Source of the DNA: Oscillospiraceae bacterium
GTDB taxonomy: Bacteria > Bacillota > Clostridia > Lachnospirales > Lachnospiraceae
Direction of reading: 5' to 3'
DNA length: 48,008 nt
NCBI GenBank assembly: GCA_021771715.1
Contig: JAETOO010000024.1
Coordinates: forward strand, 1-48,008
The number at the start of each line of letters is the position of its first letter. Position 1 is the first letter of the stretch. Below the pieces are notes generated by a model that was not told where the DNA came from, did no database searches, and was given only the letters and a program-made list of their open reading frames with translations. The translations under genes were made by a program, and so were the position numbers. Of this stretch, positions 35,275 through 43,349 are shown one piece after another.

Positions 35275-38112
35275 CTACACTCTGCTCACCAGAAACTCTA
35301 CCACTGCCTGCTTCACCTCCGGATCCTCGCCGAAGAGCCCGTTGTTGTTGCACAGCAGCAGCGATTTGACTCCTTTCCGGGTCAGGGCCTCGAACATCCG
35401 GACGCTCTGTCCCATCGGCACCTGGATTCCGCACTCGTAAATCCCGTGCACGAGACACAGAGGTGCGCTGTGCTCTGTCACATGCCACACCGGGCTTCCC
35501 TCCTTCGCCAGACGAATCAGCTCCTGGTACTTCGGGTCCGGGTCGAACAGATGCGCCTTCACATCTCCCATACCTTTCCCCTCGCCGACGTACCCCAGCA
35601 GGCTGCCGAGCGGTGCAAACGGTCCGTCGGACTGTGCCACCTTCCCCGGCTGTGACGGCCAGACGGCAGCCGAGTCATCTCCGAAATGGAAGAAATCGGT
35701 GAAGGCATAGTAGGCTGCCGCCGCGCGGATGCTGCTGTCATACTCCGTATTTCCTCCGATCGTCCCCTCGACCTGCGGATCGCCGTTGCACGCCGCGAGC
35801 ATCGCCGTCAGATGGCCGCCCATCGAGCCGCCGATCAGCCCGAACCGCTCCGGGTCCAGCCCCAGCTCTGCGGCATGCGCTTTCAGATACCGGATACACC
35901 CACGCACATCCTCGCCGGAGGTCGGCCACACATTCGGCGGGCAGAGGCGGTAGTCCACGGACGCCACCGCATAGCCCCGCTTCAAAAAGAGTTCCGTGTT
36001 CGTCTCGAACTGGTGATGATTGCCCCCAAAGCCGTGAATGTTGATGATACACGGCAGTTTGCTACGCTCCCCCTCCGGGTAGATCAGATCCACAAACAGA
36101 TCAAAAGTATTGCGCAGCTGCGGATTGCGGTCTCCGAAGGCGCCCTTCGCCACCGGGACCATCGCGACATACAGGTTCCGCACATCAGCCTGCGGCGTGT
36201 AGCCCCACGGCCTCCTGGGCACCGGGATCTCCCCGCTCACATCCCCGAATGTGTAGCGGTCCGGAAGCGCTGCAGTTGCGTCAAATGTAAATGCGCCCTC
36301 CGCCACCGCCCTGGCCACGCCGTTCTCCGTCCACACGCGCACCGTCCCGTGCTCGAGCTCGTAGACCATCGCGCCTCGCTCCGGGTAGACCTGGCGGCAC
36401 GGGTACGATTCAAAGCGTCCGCCCCGCTCGCGGTACACCGCGCGCTTGAACACGTACAGCGTCTCCTCGCCCTGCACGAACCGCGACGCCACAGGCTTCA
36501 CAACCGGCAGACGCAGGAAGGACGCATGGCCCGTTCCCGTGTACAGCCGGACCGTCGCCCCCTCCTTGGGGAAGCCCTCCGGCTGCTGGTATCCGCTTCC
36601 ACCGCACGAAATGCTCAGCCGCACCCTGCTCCCTGCCGGGATGATCCTGGAGAGCGCGTCAAGATGAAATGCCAGCTTCTTCGGCGCTGTTTCCGAGAGC
36701 TCCTCGTAGTCCTCCCGGTATCCGCGGTGGTACGGGATGCCGACCGACTCATAGATGTTGTTCGGATGCACCTTCGCATGGCTCGCGCGCATCGCTCCGT
36801 CCGCAAGGAAATGACTCACGCCGTCCGGCGTCACTTCCTCGAGACACGCGATAAAATTGCCGTCCCTGTGGCTGGACGTCACCCACAATTCCACAACCGG
36901 GATACCGGTAAGCTCCAGATCCTTCGGGAGCACCTCTGACGTAAAGACAATGGACTTCGCATCCTCCGGAGTCATGTCCTTCTCCACGTCGAGATTCATC
37001 CGCATGCCGGGCCCGAAGATCATGATGTCGTCCCGCGTCCGATAGGAGACTGCTCCATCCTCCGGAAGCGTCTCCGAGAGCGCCCCGTCCTGCGTCAGGT
37101 ACAGCTGCGGGTACGTCGTCCCGTCCACCGGGAAGTCCGCCGCCCAGTGCCACTCATTTCCCGTATCTCCGATCGTGTAGTAGCGGATCGGCGGCTCCGA
37201 GAGAATCCCATCGTCCTTCCCCTTCACATGCGCGTCAAAATAGCGGATATGCTCGCCTGCCCAGTCATACTCCGAATCCGGATATTTGTGATACCCAAAG
37301 TAGATCCCGCAGTGCGGCCACGGCCCGATCAGCAATCGGCCGCCCCAGCTCTTCCACTCCAAAATCTTGTTCGTGCGCCCCGGGTCGAACCACGCGCCGA
37401 TGCTCCAGAATGCCACGTGTCCGTGCCGGATCACGTCCATCCGCTCCCACGCCGGCACATCCAGATTCGGCCGGTAGCCCAGATACGGGTGCACATCGTC
37501 GCGGAACATGTTCACGACGTGCTGCGCGAGGAACGGCAGGTTGCGCTCATGGCAGCGAAGCGCCTCGTGTGCCATCGGGTAGTCCGGAGCCGGGTCCTCG
37601 TCCACGGGCGCGCCGATCTCCGGACTCGCGTGATGGCCCGGCATGTTCGGCAGTGCGCTCGCCCCGTTCGGGAAATCCTGGTCGTAAAAATCCATACTGC
37701 AGTCGCACGGCGCACTCGCGAGCAGACACTCAGGCTGCTCCAGCATCGTGACCTCCTGGATCATCCCGTGGTTCGAGCCCCCATACGTCCCTGCCTTACC
37801 GCTGCACCACGGCTCCTTGGTGAGCGATTCGAGCACGGCTGCCATATCCTTCCCGTCGTGCAGCCCGAAAAATCCGTCGCTGACCCCATAGGAAGCCCCA
37901 CTGCCCCGCACGTCCACAAACGCGACCGCGTAGCCCGCGGCTAAAAAGCGCTCCACCGCCGCCTGGTCCTCCTCAAACATCTTTCTGCGCGGCGCATAGC
38001 CCGCCTTCAGGAGCACCGGCACCTTCTCCTGCGTCTCCGGAAGATAGACATCCACCGCAAGCTTTGTCCCGTCCACCCCCGGTATGTAGTTTGAAATCCG
38101 TCTGTAATCCAT
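35275..38112 (-). CDS. Two-domain hydrolase: CocE/S15-type esterase joined to BD-FAE-type alpha/beta-hydrolase
   Basis: A 945-residue protein with no signal peptide. Residues 1 to about 560 form a CocE/NonD (X-Pro dipeptidyl-peptidase S15) unit: LPETQEKVPVLLKAGY, DVRGSGASYG, the nucleophile motif GGSNHG with Ser at about 113, a cap helix region, and a beta-jellyroll that ends near 560. From about 640 a second alpha/beta-hydrolase begins, with oxyanion motif NIHGFGGNHHQF and nucleophile motif GGSMGGHLTAML, resembling BD-FAE acetyl/feruloyl esterases. ATG at 38110-38112 follows AGGAG by 7 bases. It lies 21 bases downstream of the lplC-type permease, so it probably acts on what the transporter brings in. 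Substrates are inferred to be acyl esters. Confidence 0.85.
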   Translation of the reverse strand: MDYRRISNYIPGVDGTKLAVDVYLPETQEKVPVLLKAGYAPRRKMFEEDQAAVERFLAAGYAVAFVDVRGSGASYGVSDGFFGLHDGKDMAAVLESLTKEPWCSGKAGTYGGSNHGMIQEVTMLEQPECLLASAPCDCSMDFYDQDFPNGASALPNMPGHHASPEIGAPVDEDPAPDYPMAHEALRCHERNLPFLAQHVVNMFRDDVHPYLGYRPNLDVPAWERMDVIRHGHVAFWSIGAWFDPGRTNKILEWKSWGGRLLIGPWPHCGIYFGYHKYPDSEYDWAGEHIRYFDAHVKGKDDGILSEPPIRYYTIGDTGNEWHWAADFPVDGTTYPQLYLTQDGALSETLPEDGAVSYRTRDDIMIFGPGMRMNLDVEKDMTPEDAKSIVFTSEVLPKDLELTGIPVVELWVTSSHRDGNFIACLEEVTPDGVSHFLADGAMRASHAKVHPNNIYESVGIPYHRGYREDYEELSETAPKKLAFHLDALSRIIPAGSRVRLSISCGGSGYQQPEGFPKEGATVRLYTGTGHASFLRLPVVKPVASRFVQGEETLYVFKRAVYRERGGRFESYPCRQVYPERGAMVYELEHGTVRVWTENGVARAVAEGAFTFDATAALPDRYTFGDVSGEIPVPRRPWGYTPQADVRNLYVAMVPVAKGAFGDRNPQLRNTFDLFVDLIYPEGERSKLPCIINIHGFGGNHHQFETNTELFLKRGYAVASVDYRLCPPNVWPTSGEDVRGCIRYLKAHAAELGLDPERFGLIGGSMGGHLTAMLAACNGDPQVEGTIGGNTEYDSSIRAAAAYYAFTDFFHFGDDSAAVWPSQPGKVAQSDGPFAPLGSLLGYVGEGKGMGDVKAHLFDPDPKYQELIRLAKEGSPVWHVTEHSAPLCLVHGIYECGIQVPMGQSVRMFEALTRKGVKSLLLCNNNGLFGEDPEVKQAVVEFLVSRV

Positions 38113-38133
38113 TCTCAATCTCCTCTCATTTTG

Positions 38134-39024
38134 TCAGCCCTTCACGCCTCCGACCACGATGCCCTTCACGAAATACTTCTGGAAGAACGGGTAGATCACC
38201 AGCACCGGCAGGACCGCGATGACCGCGATGCCCATCCGGATCCCGGAGGTCGGAAGGCTCAGGCTCGCGCTCTGCAGCTGCGTCACATTCGTATTGTTCG
38301 CGAGGAACTCCGCGTTCGACATCATCGTGTTGAGTACGTTCTGGATCGTGTACAGCTCGGTTCTTCGCACCAGATAGTACAGACCGTTGATCCAGTCATT
38401 CCAGTACGCCAGCCCCGAGAACAGGCCGACCGTCGCGATCATCGGCTTCGAGAGCGGCAGCACGACGCGGAACAGGATCCCGACCTCACTGCAGCTATCC
38501 ATCTCCGCCGCCTCGATGATCTCCGGCGGGATATTCGTCGTCAAATACGTCCGCATCAGAATCACGTTGTACGCGCCCATCAGCAGGTTCGGCAGAATCA
38601 ACGCCCACACCGTATCCCGGATGTGAAACACTCCCGTCCAGATGATGTAGGACGGCACCATTCCGCCGTTGAACAGCATTGTAAAGAACACGAAAAACGA
38701 GAGAAACATTCTGCCCGGCAGATCCTTCTTTGAGAGAAGGTAGGCCAGAGACAGCGTCAGAAAAATATTCATCGTCGTCCCGACCGCCGTGACAAAAAAC
38801 GTCATCCCGTACGCCTTGAGGATCTTCTGATACGACGACAGCAGGTAATCGTACGCCGCAAAGCTGATCTTTCTCGGGAAAAACGAATACCCATAGGTGG
38901 TCAGCGTCGCCTCGTCCGTCAGTGATGCCATCACGAGCAGCACAAACGGCAGAATACACGCCAGCACCAGAAGGATCATGATCACGTTTACCGCTATCCG
39001 AAAACTCTTTTTACTTCCTACCAT
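38134..39024 (-). CDS. ABC sugar transporter permease, LplC/YtcP type
   Basis: A 296-residue inner component with six transmembrane helices. The EAA loop that contacts the ATPase is EIIEAAEMDSCSEVGILFRVVLPLSKP. The C-terminus FFQKYFVKGIVVGGVKG is the hallmark of the carbohydrate CUT1 LplC/YtcP branch. ATG at 39022-39024 follows AAGGAGGGG. It is 12 bases downstream of the LplB-type permease. No ATPase gene is present; this group usually shares a common MsmX-like ATPase encoded elsewhere. Confidence 0.93.
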   Translation of the reverse strand: MVGSKKSFRIAVNVIMILLVLACILPFVLLVMASLTDEATLTTYGYSFFPRKISFAAYDYLLSSYQKILKAYGMTFFVTAVGTTMNIFLTLSLAYLLSKKDLPGRMFLSFFVFFTMLFNGGMVPSYIIWTGVFHIRDTVWALILPNLLMGAYNVILMRTYLTTNIPPEIIEAAEMDSCSEVGILFRVVLPLSKPMIATVGLFSGLAYWNDWINGLYYLVRRTELYTIQNVLNTMMSNAEFLANNTNVTQLQSASLSLPTSGIRMGIAVIAVLPVLVIYPFFQKYFVKGIVVGGVKG

Positions 39025-39036
39025 AGCAGCCCCTCC

Positions 39037-39981
39037 TTAAAACAGTGCACTGTCCGGATCTGTCTTGCGGACAATGAGATTCGTAATCATGACCACCGCA
39101 AAGCCAAGCACGGACTGCAGGAATCCTGCCGCCAGCGATCGTCCGACGTCGTTGTCCTGCATCAGCGCGCGGTACACGAACGTGTCGATCGTCGTGGTCG
39201 TCCGGTAGAGCATACCGCTGTCCTGCGGCACCTGGTAGAACAGACCAAAGTCCGATGCAAACATTCTGCCCAGCGACATCACCAGCAGGATGATCACCGT
39301 CGGCCGGAGCATCGGAAGCGTGATCTTGCGGATCTGCTGCCAGGTGCTCGCACCGTCGACCGCCGCCGCCTCATAGTACGCGCGGTCAAAGCCGACAATC
39401 GTCGCAAAATACACGATGCTCTGGAACCCGAACGACTTCCACAGGTGCACAATCGTCAGAATCACTGGCCAGTACCCTGCCTCCGTGTACCAGCTGACCC
39501 CCTCGAATCCGAGCGGCTCCAGAATACTCTTGTTGATGAAGCCGTTGGAACCGCTCAGAAACGCAAACACCAAGTACCCCACGACCACCATCGACATCAG
39601 GTGCGGGATCAGGATGATCGTCTGGTACACCTGCTGCGCCTTCTTGCTGATCACCTCGTTGAGCAAAATCGCCACCGTGATCGCAAAGACCGTCCCCAGC
39701 AGCAGGAAGACGACGTTGTACAGAATCGTGTTGGTAAACATGATCTTCGCCCACTTCGATCCGAACAGGAAGGTGAAATTTTTCAGTCCGTTCCACGGGC
39801 TCTCCCAGATCCCCTTGCGGAAGCTGAACTTCTTGAACGCCAGCACCAGGCCGCCCATCGGGAGGTAGTTGTTCACCACCAGGTAGAGCAGGCTGGGCAG
39901 TGCCAGCAGGTAGAGCGGAGCATACTTTTTCAACCGCTTTTTTAACGAGAGGCGCTTCTTCGCCTTTTCACTTTTCGTCAT
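39037..39981 (-). CDS. ABC sugar transporter permease, LplB type
   Basis: A 314-residue membrane protein with a basic N-terminus (KKRLSLKKRLKKY), then six transmembrane helices beginning LYLLALPSLLYLVVNNYLPMGGLVLAFKKF, a sequence typical of LplB/YtaB permeases of oligosaccharide importers. The EAA loop is YYEAAAVDGASTWQQIRKITLPMLRP. ATG at 39979-39981 follows GGGGGA. It is preceded by a hairpin (40020-40045) that separates it from the binding-protein gene. Confidence 0.93.
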   Translation of the reverse strand: MTKSEKAKKRLSLKKRLKKYAPLYLLALPSLLYLVVNNYLPMGGLVLAFKKFSFRKGIWESPWNGLKNFTFLFGSKWAKIMFTNTILYNVVFLLLGTVFAITVAILLNEVISKKAQQVYQTIILIPHLMSMVVVGYLVFAFLSGSNGFINKSILEPLGFEGVSWYTEAGYWPVILTIVHLWKSFGFQSIVYFATIVGFDRAYYEAAAVDGASTWQQIRKITLPMLRPTVIILLVMSLGRMFASDFGLFYQVPQDSGMLYRTTTTIDTFVYRALMQDNDVGRSLAAGFLQSVLGFAVVMITNLIVRKTDPDSALF

Positions 39982-40019
39982 ATGCTATCCCCCACAAACT
40001 TCGATCGCCGGACAGCAAA

Positions 40020-40045
40020 GGCTGCCGCAGATTCCCGCGGCAGCC
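40020..40045 (-). terminator. Intra-operon hairpin between binding protein and permeases
   Basis: GGCTGCCGC (40020-40028) pairs perfectly with GCGGCAGCC (40037-40045) around an 8-base loop and is followed on the minus strand by TTTGCTGT. It probably stabilises the binding-protein mRNA or reduces read-through, giving more binding protein than permease, as is common in such operons. Confidence 0.65.
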
Positions 40046-40123
40046 ATACCATCTGCTTCTATGCTGTGCTATTTGATTATCGCCTCACAGCCCGGTCACC
40101 TCGGACCTGCTGCGCTGCCGCTT

Positions 40124-41593
40124 CTACTCCTCTGCCGCCAGGAATGCGTCGAGCTGGCTCTGCTTTTCCGCGATCACATCGTCGATCCCGGCCGCCTCGA
40201 GCTCGCCTAAGAACTCCTCCAGATAGGAGTCCACGTCCACCTGTGCAAACACGAGTGCATCCCGATACTCCTCGATGACCGCCGTCACCGCCGCGTACTC
40301 GTCGTACACCGGCTCACTGTCGAAAGCGAAGCCGATTGCCTTGGACTTCTGGCAGTTGTCATTCGACGCGAGCATCTCCTCGTAGTAGTGCGGGTTGTCC
40401 GTCTCGAACGGAATGCAGAGCGTCTGGTTCGGGAAATACCACTGTGCGCCGGTACCCCAGCCAAGGCTCGTCATGCTCTCGCCCTCCGGATACCAGGAAC
40501 AACCATTCTCATCCACAACATAGTGTGCGCCCTCGACTCCCTGTGCCAGGAAACGCATCACATTTTCATCGGTGTACATCAGGTACAGCGCCTTCTTGCT
40601 GGCCTCCTCATCTCTCGTCACAGAAGAGATACAGTATCCGGATCCGGACGCTGACTGTGCCGTAGCGACCGGCTCCGTGATCGGGTAGATCTTCCAGTCA
40701 TAGCCGTACACATTCGCACCCTGGCGCGCATCCTCCACACTGAAGCCGTTGTGGAACGATCCGCCGGAAACTCCTGTCTTCATATAGGACTTGTCGAGCG
40801 GCTGGTTGAGCGGGTCATCCAGGAAAAGACCAGCCTCCTTCCACTGCACTGCACAGTCCAGGAATTCCTTAAAGGTGTCTGTCGCATAGAGGTTCACGAC
40901 CTCTGTGTTGTCGATGCCGTTGTTCATCAGCACGCCCGTGCAGTTCGAATCACCGAGACGGTCGATGTTCATGATTCCAAACTCTTCATTTGTGATAAAG
41001 GCAAGCTCTGGAAACGCCTCTTTCGCCTTGAGCAGCATCTCCGTGATCTCCTGCAGCGTCATCAGCTGTCCTTCCTTGTCCGCGTAGCCGATCGCCTCCG
41101 CGATATCACTGCGCAGCGCATAGCAGAAGATCTGGCCGTACGCGCCGATATTCGGGAGCGCGTACTGGGTACCGTTGATCTGTCCGAGCGGCAGATACTC
41201 CTCCCCCACCACGTCCACGATGTCCGGATACTCCTCGAGAAACTCATCCAGCGGAACCACCTGCTCATTTGCCACGACACTCGTCAGCTTCGAGAAGAAA
41301 TTGTAGCTGAACACATCAATCGGATCCTCCGGGGAAGTCAGCATCAGAGTCATCGTGGTGCTCAGATTTCCGAACTCGATCGGAATGATGTCCATCTGGA
41401 TCCCCGCGTCGATCGACACCAGGTACTCGTTCAGCGCGGTCTCGACCATCTCCTCATCCGTCACCGGCTGGGTCGGCACTACCGCCGTCGTGACGACCGG
41501 CCAGTCCTCCACGCCCTCTGCGCCTGCCGTCGTTCCCAGCGCCGCTGCGCCCGTCAGCGCCATCGCCATCAGAATCAGATTTCGTCTCTTCAT
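40124..41593 (-). CDS. Extracellular solute-binding protein of the LplB/LplC-type transporter
   Basis: A 489-residue exported binding protein. The N-terminus MKRRNLILMAMALTGAAALG is a signal peptide, but the expected lipobox Cys is missing: the cleavage region reads GTTAGAEGVEDW with no Cys. The mature part fits the DUF3502-type oligosaccharide binding proteins (segments GQINGTQYALPNIGAYGQ and SGSGYCISSVTRDEEASKKAL). ATG at 41591-41593 follows AAGGAGG. It is first in the operon SBP-lplB-lplC-hydrolase and is preceded by the direct repeat at 41673-41706. Ligand unknown. Confidence 0.88.
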   Translation of the reverse strand: MKRRNLILMAMALTGAAALGTTAGAEGVEDWPVVTTAVVPTQPVTDEEMVETALNEYLVSIDAGIQMDIIPIEFGNLSTTMTLMLTSPEDPIDVFSYNFFSKLTSVVANEQVVPLDEFLEEYPDIVDVVGEEYLPLGQINGTQYALPNIGAYGQIFCYALRSDIAEAIGYADKEGQLMTLQEITEMLLKAKEAFPELAFITNEEFGIMNIDRLGDSNCTGVLMNNGIDNTEVVNLYATDTFKEFLDCAVQWKEAGLFLDDPLNQPLDKSYMKTGVSGGSFHNGFSVEDARQGANVYGYDWKIYPITEPVATAQSASGSGYCISSVTRDEEASKKALYLMYTDENVMRFLAQGVEGAHYVVDENGCSWYPEGESMTSLGWGTGAQWYFPNQTLCIPFETDNPHYYEEMLASNDNCQKSKAIGFAFDSEPVYDEYAAVTAVIEEYRDALVFAQVDVDSYLEEFLGELEAAGIDDVIAEKQSQLDAFLAAEE

Positions 41594-41650
41594 GTCTTTT
41601 CCTCCTTTTCTGCTCTTTCACAGCAGCTCTTTGATACATCCATCTTACCG

Positions 41651-41706
41651 ATTTTAAGGAAAGAAAAATATACATTTTCTGTCTGATTCTATACCATTTT
41701 CTGTCT
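41651..41706 (-). promoter_or_regulatory. Direct-repeat operator and promoter upstream of the solute-binding protein
   Basis: The plus-strand 12-mer CATTTTCTGTCT occurs perfectly at 41673-41684 and 41695-41706, a 22-base period or two helical turns. On the minus strand the proximal copy overlaps the -35 position relative to TAAAAT (41651-41656, 17 bases further). Paired direct repeats at this spacing, ending on the -35, are the usual site of AraC-type activators, and such a regulator is encoded immediately upstream (its stop is at 41709). Confidence 0.75.
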
Positions 41707-41708
41707 AA

Positions 41709-43349
41709 TCACGCTTCCGGCGGCTCGTCCGTCCCCCGACCCGCCTGCGCGCCCTCCGCAGTCCTCCAGTCCCTGCGGTACTCCGCGGGCGTCATGTCCG
41801 TGCAGCGCTTAAAGACCCGGGTGAAATTATTGTAATTGTCATATCCCGTGTGATCGGAAATCATCGTGACGCTCAGGTCCGTCGTGCGCAGCAGCATCTT
41901 CGCCATCTCGATTTTCTGTGTCGTCACGTACGATTTCAGAGACTGGCCCGTCCGCTTGCGGAACTGCTTTGTCAGATACTCCGCGTTCATCCCGACCGCG
42001 TCGGAGATCTCCGACACCGTGACTGGCTCTGACAGGTGCAGCCGGATATACTTCATGGCCTCGTCCACCGCGTCCTGGCAGCCACCCGTCATCTGCTGCA
42101 GCCGCTCCATCACATAGTGCACCATCGACTCAAACGCTTCGCACGACTGGTATGAGAGCATGTATTTCTGGTACGGCAGCTCCGGCGTAAAGATCCGGGT
42201 ACTGTCCAGCTCGCGCTCTGCCATGTACGAGAGCAGCATGACGTTGAACGATTTGTGGATGTCCGTCATCCCCTTCACCCCGAAGCCCTCCTGGCCGCTC
42301 ACCTGCGCAATGTATCGGAAAATGCTCTCCTCGAGCTGCCGGAACTCCCCGCGCACGAGCAGCCGTTTCCAGGACTCCTCCGGGACGAGGATTGCCCGCC
42401 CCTGCACGCCAACCGGCCGGTTCTCGCGCTCTGACACGAAATACATCTCGCGCCGGTCGACATTTTCCTCCACAGCCTCCTTCAGCCTTCCGTACGCCAG
42501 ACGAAGCCCGGACGGCCAGATGCACGGATACAGGTACAGCGTCGATGACACTCCGAAAATGGACTGCCCGATCTCCCGCAGCGACTGGAGAAGAGGGGCC
42601 AGTCGCTTCCGGGAAAATTCCTCCTCCGCCACAGCGCCCGCATAGAAAATACCGTAATAAAAGCTCTCGCTGCCGCGCACCAAATTGCAGCGGATCTGCA
42701 GCGGCTCCAGCAGCTCCTCCAGGATATTTTTCAGGCTGAACTTGACCAAGCCGCTCCCGAACGCCCGCATCTTCTCCTTCTGCTCATGGAACTGCACGAG
42801 GAACGGGGCCCACGGCCCGCTCCCCGGCCGGATGTCCTGCTGGTCTGCCAGCTGCCGAAGTTCCTCCGTATTCTCCGACTCCCCCTCCAGATACCGCATG
42901 ATGCGCGCATCGAAAATCTCCTCACCGTAGCTCTGGAACAGCATGCCCTTTTCCTGGTAGCTGCGATTCTCCGCCTCCACGCGGTACTGCACCGCTGCCT
43001 TCCGAAGCACCGTCTCCAGCTCGTAGAGAACGAACGGCTGAAACACATAGTCAAAGCTGTGCATCGAGATCGCCTCCTTCATGTAGGAGGCATCCATGTG
43101 GGAGGTCAGAAAAATCAGTTTCGTGTCCGGGTACCGCTCCAGCGCCCACCTCGCAAACGAGATCCCATCCTCCTCCGGCATCTCGATGTCACACAAAATA
43201 ATCTCATAGGCAGACACTGCGAGCAGCTCTCTGGCTCTCGCCGCACCGCACGCCGTGTCAAACCGCGCAATGCCCAGTTTTTTACAGTCCAGCCTGTTTT
43301 TCAGCATCGTGAGCACCGCCTCCTGATCATCAACTGCCAGCAGCTTCAC
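41709..43349 (-). CDS. Response regulator, YesN type (REC + AraC helix-turn-helix)
   Basis: A 546-residue regulator. The REC domain (1-115) has the acidic pair Asp7-Asp8, the phosphoacceptor Asp54 in CDIEMPEEDG and Thr82, but the strictly conserved Lys is Gln104 (YVFQPF). A long linker region follows, then an AraC-type double helix-turn-helix (about 430-530) with EPVTVSEISDAVGMNAEYLTKQFRKRTGQSLKSYV and a final FTRVFKRCTDMTPAEYRR. The start is GTG at 43347-43349 after AGGAGG; ATG 7 codons upstream lies before that site. It overlaps the kinase gene by 20 bases. It probably activates the transporter operon. Confidence 0.9.
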   Translation of the reverse strand: MKLLAVDDQEAVLTMLKNRLDCKKLGIARFDTACGAARARELLAVSAYEIILCDIEMPEEDGISFARWALERYPDTKLIFLTSHMDASYMKEAISMHSFDYVFQPFVLYELETVLRKAAVQYRVEAENRSYQEKGMLFQSYGEEIFDARIMRYLEGESENTEELRQLADQQDIRPGSGPWAPFLVQFHEQKEKMRAFGSGLVKFSLKNILEELLEPLQIRCNLVRGSESFYYGIFYAGAVAEEEFSRKRLAPLLQSLREIGQSIFGVSSTLYLYPCIWPSGLRLAYGRLKEAVEENVDRREMYFVSERENRPVGVQGRAILVPEESWKRLLVRGEFRQLEESIFRYIAQVSGQEGFGVKGMTDIHKSFNVMLLSYMAERELDSTRIFTPELPYQKYMLSYQSCEAFESMVHYVMERLQQMTGGCQDAVDEAMKYIRLHLSEPVTVSEISDAVGMNAEYLTKQFRKRTGQSLKSYVTTQKIEMAKMLLRTTDLSVTMISDHTGYDNYNNFTRVFKRCTDMTPAEYRRDWRTAEGAQAGRGTDEPPEA

